Source: Ailanthus altissimus (Eukaryota > Streptophyta > Magnoliopsida > Sapindales > Simaroubaceae). Taken from it: a stretch of 64,000 nucleotides of DNA. Position 1 is the first letter of the stretch. Every line of letters begins with the position of its first letter. The stretch covers positions 8,990,001 through 9,054,000 of the forward strand of contig OX327702.1 in NCBI GenBank assembly GCA_946807835.1, given 5' to 3'. The notes beneath the pieces are model-generated. The model saw only the letters and a program-made list of their open reading frames with translations, had not been told where the DNA came from and did no database searches. This document shows, piece by piece, positions 1 to 12,231 of the stretch. The translations under genes were made by a program, and so were the position numbers.

Positions 1-300
1 TCCAAAGTTGTTCCTTTTACTCTATATTATATATGGGCTAGAAGAAAACCAAGTCTTAAGTATGTTAAGATTTGAGAATGTCCTACTTACATAAAAGCTA
101 CACAATAAGATAAACTTGCACCCAATGAGTACAAGTATCATTTTACTGGGTATCCTAAGAATTCATTGGATACTAGTTTTATGATATAGAGAAACGAAAT
201 ATGTTCATCTCTCATTATGCCACATTATTAGAGAAACAGTTTCTCATAGATCGTGAGAATTGTAGAAAGATTGAACTTGATGAAGTCAATAAGAGTGTAA
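1..300 (+). pseudogene. Ty1/copia integrase C-terminal part and linker (broken)
   Basis: Conceptual translation from the first base reads as the end of a copia integrase core, with phrases such as PFT.YYIWARRKPSLKYVKI and GYPKN, the family's usual 'typical element is a Tx-P-x-E/Y-L-W...-GRKPSL' block. In a live element integrase inserts the cDNA. In-frame stops interrupt it (for example in the stretch just after the KATQ-like segment). The rest of the polyprotein, the gag and the 5' LTR lie left of the window. It continues in the same orientation into RT and RNase H, so this is one decayed polyprotein. The subfamily was not determined. Confidence 0.8.
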
Positions 301-344
301 ATGAACCAACAATAGAACCCTAAACTCAACTAAGTGGAATGCCT

Positions 345-1195
345 TTAACACACCCTCCACGTAGGTCAGAAAAGATATCAATGTCACTTACTAGGTATAG
401 TTTGATACCTGAAGGTGCCGTTGGTGTTTTCTTAGTTAAAGAAAATGATCCTTTAACTTATAAAGAGGCGACGTTGGACATCGATTTAGAAAAATATTAA
501 GATGCCATAAAATTTAAAATTGATTAAATGCATCACAATTAATGACTTGGTTGAGCTTTTTGAAGGAATTATTCCTATCGATTATAAATGGATTTACAAG
601 CAGAAGCATGGGTTCGATGGGAAGGTAGAGACATTTAAAGCTTAACTGGTGGCAAAAGGTTATACTCAGCGATCTGGGATCGATTATGAGGAGAATTATT
701 CATAATGCTTAAGTCAATTCAAATTTCATTGGTGATTGCTGTATATTATGACTTTGAAATATGGCGAATAGATGTAAAGACAGCGTTACTAAATGAATAT
801 CTTGAGGAAGAGATATACATGACCAGCCTGAGAGTTTTGCATCCAGCCTAACTTTAAGTCTAGTGATCAAACTGAAGAAGTCAATTTATAGACTTAAGCA
901 AGCCTCCCAAAATTAGAATCTTCATTTTGATGAGATAATCATAGGGTCAGGTTTCATTAAAAAATGAAGAGGAAGTATGCATGAATAAAAATATTGATAG
1001 GAGTATGATAGTCTTCTTGGTTCTTTATATGGATGACATACTGATTATCATGAATGATATTAGTATGCTACTATCAATAAAGAGTTATCTATGTAAGAAC
1101 TTATCTATGAAAGATTTGGGAGAGACTTCTTGTGTACTGAGTATAAAGCTTTATAGAGGTAGAGCTAGAAGGTTAATAGGACTCATCTAATTATT
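345..1195 (+). pseudogene. Ty1/copia reverse transcriptase (broken)
   Basis: RNA-dependent DNA polymerase region of the copia polyprotein. The start carries the linker RSERISMSLTRYS, then LTYKEA, WIYKQKHGFDGKVETFKA and LVAKGYTQRSGIDYEENYS, which follow the copia RT order closely. The catalytic box is kept as LYMDDILI at about 1023-1048, followed by NLSMKDLGE. There are many stops and frameshifts (for example between 500 and 545, and between 690 and 960), so only short open stretches remain, the longest at 981-1190. It is flanked by integrase on the left and RNase H on the right. It cannot make an active enzyme. Confidence 0.9.
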
Positions 1196-1254
1196 GTAGA
1201 TAGACAATGCCTTTAAACGGTACATTTTTAGTAACAGTAAGATAGCTAATGTAT

Positions 1255-1957
1255 CTTTTAGACATGACGTTCATATTTCTAGGAAGATGCATCCTCAAAG
1301 AAAAGATAAAAGAGTTAGAATGTCTAACATCCCATATGCATCAGTTGTAGGAAGCTTGATATATGTCATGATATGTACAATACTTAACATTAGTAAGGCT
1401 GTAAGTGTTACGAGTTGATATCAGTCTGACTTAGGTAACAACCATTTGATGACAATGAAATATGTCCTTAAATACCTTAAGGGTACAAAGGACAAGTTTC
1501 TAATATATGGAAAAAATGACTTACAAGTGAGAAAATACACAGATTCAGACTTTTATTCTAATTCAGATGATAGAAAGTCTACATCTTGGTATGTATTCAT
1601 TCTCAATGGTGGTGTAGTAAGTTGGAAAAGCACTAAATAGTCACAGAAGCAATATGGATACACAAATTTGTCACCGAACACAGAATAATCCTAAGTTTGA
1701 TAGATCCTATCCCATTATTTTATGACAACAAATGGGTGATCGCTTAAGCCAAAGAGCTAATAGCATACCAGAAGTCTAAACGTGTGGAGAAGAAATACTA
1801 CATAATTAAAGAGATTTTGGCCAAATAAGATATAATAATTTGAAGAATAAACTCTATGAATAATGTACTGAATTCACTAACTAAAGCCTTAACTCCTAAG
1901 ATGTTTGAGAAACATGTAAAGTCTATGGGTATAAGATACCATTACGAATGGCATTAG
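1255..1957 (+). pseudogene. Ty1/copia RNase H and polyprotein C-terminus (broken)
   Basis: RNase H degrades the RNA strand during reverse transcription. Translation shows NIPYASVVGSLIYVMICT-like sequence, then KYVLKYLKGTKDKF, YTDSDFYSNSDDRKSTS and GGVVSWKSTK, the hallmark end of copia polyproteins (open at 1446-1640). After stops, the terminal phrase with LTKALTPKMFEKHVKSMG ends at a stop at 1955-1957, where family members normally stop. A purine-rich tract (1961-1969) lies between this stop and the 3' LTR and is the likely polypurine primer. Confidence 0.88.
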
Positions 1958-1975
1958 AACAAGTGGAAGTTATTA

Positions 1976-4051
1976 TGATTTGTGCTTACGTGCCATCCTA
2001 TTATATATGAATATTTATTTTTTAATATTTATACAATCATCATTTCATTAAATTACTAATTATATTTATTAAATGGTAAGATATTTATAACATTTCAGAT
2101 ATTGTATGATCTAAAGGAGTTTAGATTTGGTCTAAATGAGTTTAGAACAGTGTTAAGAGTTAGAAACGTTAAGAGTTATAAGTGCTAAGAATTAGCGCTG
2201 CTAAGAGTTAGTGCGTTATAAGAGTTAACAAAATCTAAGGAGTTAAAGCATTGTCTGAAATAGGACAAAGACCTAAGAATATATTAGTAATGACATAGTT
2301 GCAAAGAGTTATAAATAATGCTAAGAAATGTCATTCGATAAAGGTCTTTCAGTGAAATATTTTTCTCTAGATTAATGGATGTCTATATCTAAACAGTTCA
2401 AATGGTTAGTCTTAGCAGATCATAAGTTTAGTGGAAGCTCGTATAGGCACGCAGGTATGCTATGAGGAATGGGTACTAAACAAACTTACTATGACGTCCA
2501 ATAGGTATCCCATGAAGCTATCAATGGTAGCTTTTCTCAGTTAAGTAGTATTCGTGGCACTTTAACCTGAGTGCCAAAGTGGCTTGTGAGTGATCTACCA
2601 TAATACGCATGTTAGATACCTTTCATAGTCTGACCACTGGGTGTTACTGGGTATGTTTCAATGCTTATGGAGTCCGATGTGCATAGATATGAGATCCATT
2701 AGCTCACTTATGTGAGTTGTATATCTTGATGCTCTGAGATTATATTTTAAAAAACCTTGTAGCCATACGCAATAAACTAGAAAAAGAGTTTTTCATAGAA
2801 TAAACAATATTGCAAAAGTGTTTGTAGATATCATTTATTGAAATACGAATCTGGAGATAAGTTCACGGATGAGCAAATAGAGATTTGATGGTGATGATCT
2901 ATATCTCAGCTCTTCAAGGATATAGGTAATAGATCGATTATACATATATGTTATAACCTCAACTTGTATGGTCTAATACACCATTTATAATATTTGTAGC
3001 ATGTGTGTGAGGCATCATTCATGGATGTATGGAGGAGTTTCATATAACAAATCAGGCATGAACCTAGGGAGTCTCACAATATGAAGTGTACTCGTTGTAC
3101 ACTTGATTAAATAGTTCGATCTAAGAAATTCTAACAAACTGGATATTAATTTTAAGATCCTTCAAGATGCACACTTGCCATGAGTATTAAATACATTAAT
3201 TAATTAGTTAACAAGATTTGTTAAACAATGAGATGATAACAAGTGGTACAATTTGGAGCCATTAGTCGTTTGACATTTTGTTGACTAAAATGACCTTGCT
3301 TATGAGGTAAGCAAGACCATTTTATAAATGTGAAAATGGCTTTTATTTTTATTATTGTTAATTAAGTCAACAAAATATTTTAAAAAAAAGGAATGTCTAT
3401 GGCATGGTGGTAGGCCATTTATTTTTACCAAAGAGGGAAATGCTTATAAAAATGAAGTGTTTTAATTTGGCCAATTGAGTTCAGTCATTTTACATAAGAG
3501 AATGAAGAGTTTTGTTTTCAAGTGTTGAGAAAGAACAAGAACTTCTTCTTCTTCTTTCATCTTTGGCTAGCCATTAACATGTAAGTAAGCGAGAGATTAT
3601 TTTTGTTTATGTAAGAGTTATACAAACAAAGTCAATTTCACTTGTTTGAAGCAAATGCAAAGTAGTCAAAGTGTTTAACTAAAATTAAAATTTAAAGAGT
3701 TTAAACTAGATTAAAAGTGTTTAACCAAGATTAGTGTTTAAGAGTTAAATACTATTGTTGGAATATTAGAGCTGTTATTCTACAGATTTAAGCCAACCTA
3801 AGTTGGATTCTAGAATTCCTAAGGAGTATGCTTCAAGGTGGACTCCAATTTTGAATAAATTTTCAAAGGTTTCAAAAGTGATTCTCAATCTCATTCGTAT
3901 AATAAAACTTAATTTAAAGTATGTGTTTGTCAAATTGAGAAACTAGATTTCAAAATTTGCTGTGCATATATGTGTGTATGACATGTATATTGTAAGTTGA
4001 TGAACATATTTTACATTCTTGCACCCATGGATTAGCACATTTTCACCAACA
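1976..4051 (+). mobile_element. 3' LTR of the Ty1/copia element
   Basis: It begins TGATTTGTGCTTACGTGCC just after the polypurine tract and ends CACCAACA. It aligns along its length with the solo LTRs at 50024-52215 and 59673-61911 (shared landmarks include ACGTGCC near the start, ACGAATCTGGAGATAAG, and the tail CACCAACA or CCCAACA). At about 2.08 kb it is long for copia. The 5' LTR and left TSD lie outside the window. The first bases after it (acttg) should be the right TSD. The segment 2150-2250 holds several near-repeats of TAAGAGTTA. The element is inserted in MULE sequence. Confidence 0.85.
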
Positions 4052-5278
4052 ACTTGCCATAATCACTTCATGTCAGCAAGTAATAACAACTAAGTGAGTA
4101 ATATAACCTCAACAATACCAACTAATGTGTTTCCTATAAATATTACAAATGACTATCATTATTCCTTTATAATGTTCAATGAAGATCCAACTTATATACA
4201 ATATGATAGTTAGACAATTAAATATGACGATGGTAATAAAAATATTGATAATAAATCCAAAGTTGATAGATTAAATGATACACCAAAGGCTGACAATGTT
4301 ATATTTCTAACAGTTCTCTTAATGAGGCGTATGATGTGTATGATTCATATACAAAATAAGATCAAATTAAAGCTCAAAATACTTTTCAGTTTGCTCCTCC
4401 AATACCACTATCAGACTTATCTAAATTGGATAAAGTGTCATATTCTAAAATTAGAGATGTGTTTTAAGGAAGTTCTATAATAGTAAGAATGAACTCCATG
4501 AGGCTATTAGCTTGCTAGCACTTAAGGGTAATTGAAACTTCAAAGTTTCAAGGTTAACAAAAGATCATTTTGAAGAAAAATGCCATGATGAGATATACAA
4601 ATTACTAGTATATGCATTGTAATTGAATGCATGAAAGTTTTTCACAATGCGAAAAGGAGATGCAAATCACATATGTCAATTAGATCAATTACGTGATGGC
4701 ACGACAAGCCAAGAGTCAAATTACATATAAAAAAAAAAGTTTGTATTAGTTAGTAGAATTTATAAATCAAAAGAAATTCAAACCAACATACATGAAGAAA
4801 TATATAGTTAACGTATTCTATCTCTTGGTAGGCTAAGGAGCATGCATGCAAGTTAACATCTAGTACTTTAAAAGATTTGTTTAGATTACTTTTTGTTTGC
4901 TGCTATATGCTAGAACAACGAAACCCAAGTATAGTGACTCATTTAAAAATTGACGATAACAATCACTTTAAGTATTTTTTTTAAGCACTGAAACCATCCA
5001 TCAAATATTTTCAATCAATCATCTGACTGGTGACTATAATTGATGGAACATTTTTAAAAAGTTTATATTTAGGTACAATGTTTGTGGCTCCTATAAAGAT
5101 AGAAACAATCAAAAATTTCTATTAGCATAAAGGATTGTTAACTCTGAAAATGATGCTCATTGGGCATGATTTATGACAAAACTAGAAGAAGTTATTGGTG
5201 ACATAGAAAATTTAGTATATATTATTTCGACACTCTAGTATTGAGAAAGTCATTTGAGTTGTGTTTCCTAATGCCTAT
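4052..5278 (+). pseudogene. MULE (MuDR-type) transposase, N-terminal and core part (broken)
   Basis: MULE transposases cut and move elements with terminal inverted repeats using a DDE catalytic core. The translation follows plant MULE proteins in order: a degenerate N-terminal MuDR DNA-binding region (about 4460-4720, with LDQLRDG near 4680), IQTNIHEE and related pre-core sequence, PSIKYFQSI, then the first catalytic Asp in IIDGTFLK (Asp codon at 5042-5044), YLGTMFVA, ENDAHW-like sequence and SSIEKV, ending VFPNAY. The second catalytic Asp region (normally SDRH) has lost bases, which shifts the frame. Several stops are present. The gene is cut by an LTR insertion at 5279 and resumes at 6592. 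Confidence 0.85.
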
Positions 5279-6586
5279 TGATTGGTGTTATACTAGATAA
5301 GTGCAAGCGCATGCTATCATATCAAGTAATATAAGATTTTAAGTCTAAGTATCGATCTCACAGAGACTATGCGATCTAATTCTATAAATCAAGTACTAAA
5401 ATTCTACCTATTTAACTTTTATTCAGGAAACTAAAATTTAAAATTTATTTAACTAATCTAATTATCTCAATTAACTAAACAAAAGTAAAGAGTAGAATTC
5501 ACAAACAAAGATAATCTAGGATTTTGACTCGTCCCCTAGTATTTCATTGGACTCATTAACCACTTAGTTAATCTTTTAATACCAATTGATTGGCTTAGAC
5601 ACTAATCTCATCACAAGCCTCTGTCGATGGTCAAGTGACTATATTACGCATTCTAACAATCACTATATGTTTATGGTAATCAAATCAGAATGCAATTCAT
5701 TAAGATCAAGTCTAAATTATACCATATATGCCACCTAGATATATGTCTATCCTAAATGAAACTCATAGTTGTTACCCTATGATCATGCATCAAATTACCC
5801 TAGGCTAAACACATTAATCCCTCCATCGAGTTCATCATGGTTCCTCAATCATTCAAAATATTAATCAGGTATAATGAAAGCATTAAACACAAGATAGAAT
5901 GAATCAATTGAATGTATCAAGTTTATAAACTAAAAATTAACACAATCCAAATCCATACTAAGTTCACATAGTCTAACCCTAGATGAACAAATTAACCTAT
6001 CACAAAACCAAAAGTATCAAACCAATTCATAAAGATCAACAAGAAAAAGAACATAATTATAAAGAAAGAGAAGAAAAACTGATCAAAGTGACTCATTGAT
6101 GTGCTTCTTCCTCAATCTTGATCTTGGTTCTTCAATCTTTGATTTTGATCTTTGATTTTGATCTTTAATTTATGTTGTGAATTCTCTCTAAGTTTTTGCC
6201 TCTTTTTCTCTCCTCCCCTCATAGGGTTTTTTGGCCTTCTATTTATAGGTTTTTTTTTCTTTAAATTACTGTTCACTAGTTACTGTAGTAAAATACTATT
6301 CACAAGTTGCTGTTCACCACCACGAGCGCCGCAGTGCTGGGTTGTGGGCGCCACGGCACTCAGTCGCTAGGCGCTGCGGTGCCCAGGCCTGTTGCCCCTT
6401 TCATATTTTTAGCATAACTTCTTTGTTTGACATCCGATTCACCCCCCGTTTATTCCTATGCATCACATTTTTTATTGTACATCTATTTATGATCAAAATA
6501 TACAATTAAATAGCCAAATATTGAGGATTTTGAGTAAAATATAAAAATTAGGTACAAATCATACTAGTGCTTTTACGCCCTTATCA
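5279..6586 (-). mobile_element. Solo LTR of an Athila/Tat-group Ty3 element (same family as element 2), reverse orientation
   Basis: On the + strand it runs from TGATTGGTGTTATACTAG to TTTTACGCCCTTATCA (1308 bp). Its reverse complement matches the element 2 LTRs (41975-44564 and 48304-49598). The flanks are CCTAT (5274-5278) and CTTAT (6587-6591), a 5-bp TSD with one difference. No internal retrotransposon sequence is present, so it is a solo LTR left by LTR-LTR recombination. A GC-rich U3 part (about 6320-6390) holds repeated GCCGCAGTGC-like phrases. It splits the MULE transposase exactly within the codons after NAY. Confidence 0.9.
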
Positions 6587-7423
6587 CTTATTATAGTGTT
6601 TACATCTATTACTTGAAAAACAAATTAGTAATAAATACAAGATACTAATAGAAAATAGAAAAAAAAAAGATTCTTAACTACTTATTTTGTTACTGTAAAG
6701 ACATCACCTTTTTGACTTTCAAGACCAAATTAACAAAATGTGAAATATAAAACTTAAGATAGCAAAGTATTTGGAGGACGATGTTGGTTTCAAGAAATAA
6801 GTTCGATCATTGGGTGTATTTAGAAGATACGATATCATGACCACTAATATTGCAAATAACATTAACGCAATTGTAAAATATGCATAATCTTTTTGTGTCA
6901 CCATTTTCGTTGAGTGGATACATGAGTTTACACAAAAATAATTTTTCATAGATAAGAGGTAATAAAAAGAATGATATCCTTTTTGACGACTTAGAAAATG
7001 ACAAAGTTTGGAAGTAGAATGATAAATCTAGTCAATTGATAGTTCACCCAGTCAATGATATATAATTTTTAGTAAATAACGAAAGTAGAAATGAAATAGT
7101 GAATATCATCACAAAGATATATAATTGTCGAAATTTTGACTTTTGGCAACTACCTTATGCCATACTATTACAATATGTAGACAACTACATTACAAGGTTA
7201 GGGGAAAATTGAGTGCTTATTTTATTCATATAATGAGTCAGTCATTCCGATAGGCCATCTATTATATTGAATAGTTCTAGATGAATTAAGAAATATTGAC
7301 ATTCAGCCACTTATAGCTTGTCAACAATCAAGAAGGCGTAGAAAGAAGTGGATTCCATCACAAATGAAGGAATTGATGAAAAATATATGTAGTTGCCATA
7401 AACAACATGGACATAACAACTAG
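6587..7423 (+). pseudogene. MULE transposase, C-terminal part with SWIM-like zinc finger (broken)
   Basis: Joined to 4052-5278 across the LTR and one TSD copy, the reading passes from NAY into YSVYIYYLKNKL, which fits the family. Later come YDIMTTNIANNINA (about 6828-6870), the usual MULE block after the catalytic core, VHPVNDI, and a SWIM-type finger YNCRNFDFWQLPYA in which the family's usual Cys before the final Ala is replaced by Tyr. The end reads VIPIGHP, RRRRKKWIPSQMK-like and NNMDITT/HKQHGHNN, with a stop at 7421-7423. Frameshifts and stops are frequent. The small ORFs on the opposite strand here (6719-7004) are antisense shadows. Confidence 0.85.
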
Positions 7424-7726
7424 ATTGGAGCCTTATTGCTTTAAATAGCAATTGATGTTACTATTTGTTGTTATTTTTGTTTCATTTTGTTATTATTTAA
7501 TATTATTTATATTTATAAATCTTAAATTTATATTTAATGTTATTTGTTATTTTGTTACTATTTAATGATATTTTAAAGTTCAAAGTTTAATTTATAATTA
7601 AATTATCATAGTAAAAACAATATCGGAGTCATAAACCAAACATAAACACAATAATTAGAATAATATAATGGCATGAGTTATATTTATTTTAAGGAATGGG
7701 TTTAGAATTCTATGGTTATCTTTTAT
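7424..7726. other. Intergenic gap between converging MULE transposase and Ulp1-like gene
   Basis: About 300 bp of AT-rich sequence with T-rich runs (TTATTTTTGTTTCATTTTG-like). No ORF. Both genes end here tail to tail, so it probably held their 3' ends. Confidence 0.6.
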
Positions 7727-8232
7727 CTATAAATTACCATTTTCGGGACCGAAATTAAATGGTTGGCCCAATATTATATACTCAATAAACTTACAAACAA
7801 ATAATCTAGAGTCCTCATTCTGAACCTTTTACTAAGGAACACTTTCTTTTAATTGAATCAAATATGAAACAACAATATATCTAGAATAACATTCTTCCTA
7901 AGAGCATAACATCCGCATGGTTGGAGATAATATGGCATAAGAATACATAAATGTGTGACATGAGCCACCAACGCACTATTAGCATATCTATTAATATTGA
8001 AATCATAGATAGTGATCTTTTAATGCAGCAAATCAACTTATGTTACAATCCAATGCTCGCCTTTATAGTTAATAGGAATATAAACCTATATAGACAATTA
8101 TAAATTATTTTATGAATTAATTGTATTACAAATGAGAAAAAAGATTAATTGACAATATCCATTATCTTATCAACCTCAACCTATAGTCTAGGAGTCAGTA
8201 AATCTCCTTCAGTCTTAATCCATAGGACAAGT
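7727..8232 (-). pseudogene. Ulp1-like C48 cysteine protease, catalytic C-terminal part (broken)
   Basis: Ulp1-family (C48) proteases remove SUMO-type modifiers, and plant MULEs often carry a related gene. Read on the - strand: VYIPINYKGEHWIVT (8086-8042) contains the catalytic His before Trp. Next comes KITIYDFN, where the family has the catalytic Asp in YDS. Then LMPYYL, and the nucleophile block reads NEDSRLFVCKFIEY, where the family normally has D-C-G. The expected Cys codon (7808-7810) is TCT (Ser) and the next Gly is Arg. Stops interrupt VT.VDLLH.K. The end is a stop at 7727-7729. The 5' part continues beyond the LTR insertions at 8233 and 10323. Confidence 0.78.
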
Positions 8233-9672
8233 TGATAAGGGCAAATTTGTCATATATTTTCTCATATTTTTATTATTGATATTTTATAGTTTTATGAGAA
8301 TAGATGGCTATTTATGTGCATTATTGTTATTTATAGAGACTTGAATGAAATTTAAAGAAAGAATGCAAAAGGAGCGAAAATAGGGACTAAAACGTAAGGT
8401 TTTCAAAATAATGTGTCCAGTGCCCCAGCGCCACGAGGACTATCGCCCCAGTGCTGTAATAGTGATCGAAATAATAAATACAACCTGTTTAAGTCTCATC
8501 TAGCGCTCCAACGCCAAACAGTCACCGCGCCAGCTATGAGACAGCGCCCCAGCGCTATCAACCCACAGCTTCAGCGGTGAGGCTTTTTTCATGTATCACC
8601 CCAGTGACAACTGCATAGCGCCCCAGCGGTAGCGCGAGTCCTCATCCGACGAGAATTTAGATTTTCAAGCTCATATCAATCCCTATAAAAAGTCACTCGT
8701 TCCTAGCCCTCAAGAATCAATCCAAGACGACCCAAGAGCACCAAGAATACAGAGCACGAGTCTTTGAGAGCAATAGGAGTTTAATTGAAGCAACCTTAGA
8801 GAGAGATTCAAGGCGTTCTTCGACATCAAGAGATCTTAGGTAGCGCAATTAAAAGTAATTCAACGTCTATATCGGTTTGCTATTGATTGTATCATGCTTT
8901 ATTTTTATTTTTATTGCTGTTCTCTTGTAGCCATGAGCTAAACTTATTTTCTAGGGTTAATACTTGAACTCAATATGTGTGCTTAATTGCCGTATCTTTA
9001 GAATATTTAATAAACTTAATTCTTTGATATTCAAATTACTTGATCTTAATGCTTCAATATATCTGGCCAATATATGGTGAATGAGTTGGTAATATTATTG
9101 ATAAACTCGGAAGAGGAATCATTATATTTAGACCTAGGTAATTTGATGCATGATTGTAGAGTAACATTCAATGTTGCATATGCAAGTTTCAATTTAGGAT
9201 AGGAATATACCTAATTGGTATGTATAATCAATAAGATCTAATCTTAATGAATCTTAATTTATTACAAGTACTATAAGAATATATGTATTTGGTAAATTAA
9301 GGTATACTTGCATGACCTTGGAAGATGCTTGTGGATACATTAGTGTCTTGATCAATAACAAAGACTAAGGGAGTTAAATATTAGAAGATTAATCATTAGA
9401 AAGCATATTGAGGGATAGTATTAATCCTAGGTTTTCTCTATATTGCTATCACTTAAATCTCTTTGCATTGTGTTTTTGCCTTTATATTTTCTACATTCAT
9501 TCTTAGATTTTTATTTATCTGAATAATTATTAGGAAGATATCATTTTAGTAATTGGTTAAAAAGAAGAAATTATCCCTGTGGGTTCGACATCCGACTTAT
9601 TTAGTCTCTTTATTACTTGCATATGATAGTGTATACTTGCACTTAATTTTATGATATAGAAATATTGCATCA
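8233..9672 (+). mobile_element. Solo LTR, Athila/Tat-group Ty3 (family 3)
   Basis: It runs from TGATAAGGGCAAATTTGTC to AGAAATATTGCATCA, 1440 bp, with an exact 5-bp TSD CAAGT on both sides (8228-8232 and 9673-9677). TATA-like CCCTATAAAA lies at 8681-8690. Upstream of it (8420-8640) is a GC-rich block with about seven copies of a CGCCCCAGCGC-like motif, very unlike the AT-rich surroundings. The same family occurs reversed at 10323-11754 and 43124-44428. It is inserted in the Ulp1-like gene. Confidence 0.92.
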
Positions 9673-9677
9673 CAAGT

Positions 9678-10317
9678 CCCATGTAATACTTGATAGATCA
9701 TGGCATAATTGTTGTACATAAGTCTACAATACTCATACTATTATTAATTATATGACATAAAATTAGTTAAATTATAGGAAGTAAATGATAACAATCTCTT
9801 AAAAAACTTACAAAAAAATATCTACAACCATGCACCTTTGAGGCAATGTTAGCTAATATTGCACTGATATGGATGTCAACTTCAGGTATTCATTAATATA
9901 TTACAAAACCCAACATATATGTATAAATAATTTACCATTAATTTATATTTTAAAAAATGTTAGAATAGAAATATCTTTACAAAATCATCAACCAAGTTGT
10001 TTAGGAAATGAAAAAACCATGTCGAGTCAGCATCAATTCTAGATAAATTGACACGCCCTTGACCATCTCAAAACCAAGCCTCAAACTCTACTTGTATGAC
10101 AAAGTCTATTCGGCCATAATGGATCTGCATTAACCTTGGTCTCGTTGCACGAAGGCGCGTCCTGTACTTTTTTCTTCCTTTTCTTAATCTTCCTTGGTAT
10201 ATGATTGGTAAAAAGGGTGTGTTTCATCCATATGGCCTTATATTAGCACCCCAAACATGCTCATCTATTTTGCAACATTAAGTAAACTTGACACACTTGT
10301 AAGATTATTAGGTTGGT
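9678..10317 (-). pseudogene. Middle part of the Ulp1-like gene (uncertain)
   Basis: This is target DNA between two solo LTRs, and by position an inner part of the - strand Ulp1-like gene. With stops, the - strand gives patches that look coding (for example GHMDETHPFYQSYTKED around 10235-10190), followed by lysine-rich sequence. I could not align it to a named domain. It could be linker between the N-terminal region and the protease, or intron. Confidence 0.35.
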
Positions 10318-10322
10318 GTTGC

Positions 10323-11754
10323 TGATGCGATATTTCTATATCATAAATTAAGTGCAAGTATACACTATCGTATGCAAGTAATAAAGAGACTAAATAAGTC
10401 GGATGTCGAACCCACAGGGATAACTTTTTCTTTTTAACCAATTACTAAAATTATATCTTCCTAATAATTATTCAGAAAAATAAAAATCTAAGAACGAATG
10501 TAAGAAATATAAAACAAAAACACAATGCAATGAGATGTGAAGATAGCAACGTAGAGAAAACCTAGGATTAATATTATCCCTCAATATGTTTCTAATGATT
10601 AATCCTCTAATATTTAACTCACTTAGTCTTTATTATTGATCAAGACACTAATGTATTCACAAGCCTCTTCCAAGGTCATGCAAGTATACCTTAATTTACC
10701 AAATACCTATATTCCTATGGTACTTGTAATAAATTAAGATTCATTAAGATTAGGTCTTATTGATCATACATGCCAATTAGGTATATTCCTATCCTAAGTT
10801 AAAACTTGCATATGCAACATTGAATGTTACTCTACAATCATGCATTAAATTACCTAGGTCTAAATATTATGATTCCTCTTCCGAGTTTATCAAAATATTA
10901 CCAATTCATTCACCATATATTGGCCAGATATATTGAAGCATTAAACACAAGTAATTTAAATAATAAATGACTAAGTTTATTAAATACTAAAAGATATGGC
11001 AATTAAGCACACATATTGAGTTCAAATATTAACCCTAGAAAACAAGTTAGCTCATGGCTACAAGAGAACAGCAGTAAAAATAATTATAAATCATGATACA
11101 ATCAATCGCAAACCGATATAGACGTCGAATTGCTCTTAATTGCGCTGCCTAAGAACTCTTGATGCCGAAGAACGTCTTGTATCTCTCTCTAAAGTTGCTT
11201 CAATTAAGCTCCTATTACTCTCCAAGACTCGTGCTCTGTATTCTTGGTGCTCTTGGGTTGTCTTCGATTTCTCCTTGAAGGCTGGGAACGAGTGGCTTTA
11301 TATAGGGACTGATATGAGCTTGAAAATCTCAATTCTCATCGGACTAGGACTCGTGCTACCGCTGGCGCGCTATGCAGTTGTCGCTGGGGCTCTGCATGAA
11401 AACGACTGCACCGCTGGCGCGGTATGTTAATAGCGCTGGGGCGATGGAGCATCGCTGACGCGGTGACTCTTCGGCGCTGGGGCGCTAGACGCGACTTCAG
11501 CAGGTCGTTTTTCTTATTTCGATCACTATTTCTGTGCTGGGGCGAAAATCCTTGTGGCGCTGGGGCGATGGACACATACTTTGAAAACTTTGCATTTTAG
11601 TCCCTGTTTTCGCTCCTTTTGCGTTCTTTCTTTAAATTTCGTTCAAGTCCCTATAAATAACAATAATGCACATAAATAGCCATCTATTCTCATAAAATCA
11701 TAAAATATCAATAATAAAAATATGAGAAAATATATGACAAATTTGCCCTTATCA
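10323..11754 (-). mobile_element. Solo LTR, family 3, reverse orientation
   Basis: On the + strand it runs from TGATGCGATATTTCTATATC to AATTTGCCCTTATCA, 1432 bp, with an exact TSD GTTGC (10318-10322 and 11755-11759). It is the reverse complement of 8233-9672. The GC-rich block is at about 11350-11570 with repeated GCGCTGGGGCG, and a TATA-like TTTATATAGGG lies at about 11297-11307. Many CpGs remain, which suggests a fairly young insertion. The ORFs seen here on both strands (11140-11430 and 11336-11575) are chance ORFs from the GC-rich block. Confidence 0.92.
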
Positions 11755-11759
11755 GTTGC

Positions 11760-12228
11760 ATATCTGGATGATGGTCATTCTCATACCCAACTATTGGAGT
11801 TTAAAGGTCATTAGTCACTTCTTCTCCAAACTGAATTAAAATAATACCAATGGATATATTAAGTTATAATTTAAATTTTTGTTAGTTGTACTTCCAAATG
11901 CAATTTAATGTACAAAACTTACCATAGTCTAATATATGTCTGTGAAACTGGTAGATGACTAAAAGTACGACATCATAGTGCCATATAATGCATAATATCT
12001 ATTTTTTCCCGCTCCATCCTTTGCATTAGTGACTCTTCTACTTGCTCAATCCTCTCTATTACCTTTGATTTTTCTAATTTCATATGTTCCCACAAATTAT
12101 TAATCTTCTTCATAATAACATCATAATTTAATGACGTGTTCTATTCAAACAATATATAAATAATCATATTCAATCTAAAGAGGAATACTCATCAAGATCA
12201 ATTTGTTTATAAAATAAAAAGTCAACAA
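11760..12228 (-). pseudogene. Ulp1-like gene segment with coiled-coil-like exon (uncertain)
   Basis: On the - strand an uninterrupted stretch from about 12113 to 11974 reads MKKINNLWEHMKLEKSKVI, then IERIEQVEESLMQRMEREK. It is highly charged with leucines and methionines spaced like a coiled coil. Downstream (toward 11760) is a weaker patch, VGYENDHHPDM. It sits in line with the Ulp1 protease and was probably its middle region. No recognised domain. Confidence 0.4.
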
Positions 12229-12231
12229 ATA

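Noticed and set aside
6719..7004. Two overlapping - strand ORFs (76 and 65 codons)
   Set aside because: They lie antisense to the MULE transposase C-terminal block, which explains the sequence better.
11140..11575. ORFs of 96 (+) and 79 (-) codons
   Set aside because: Both fall inside the family 3 solo LTR and come from its GC-rich repeated block. The matching LTR at 8233 does not keep them.
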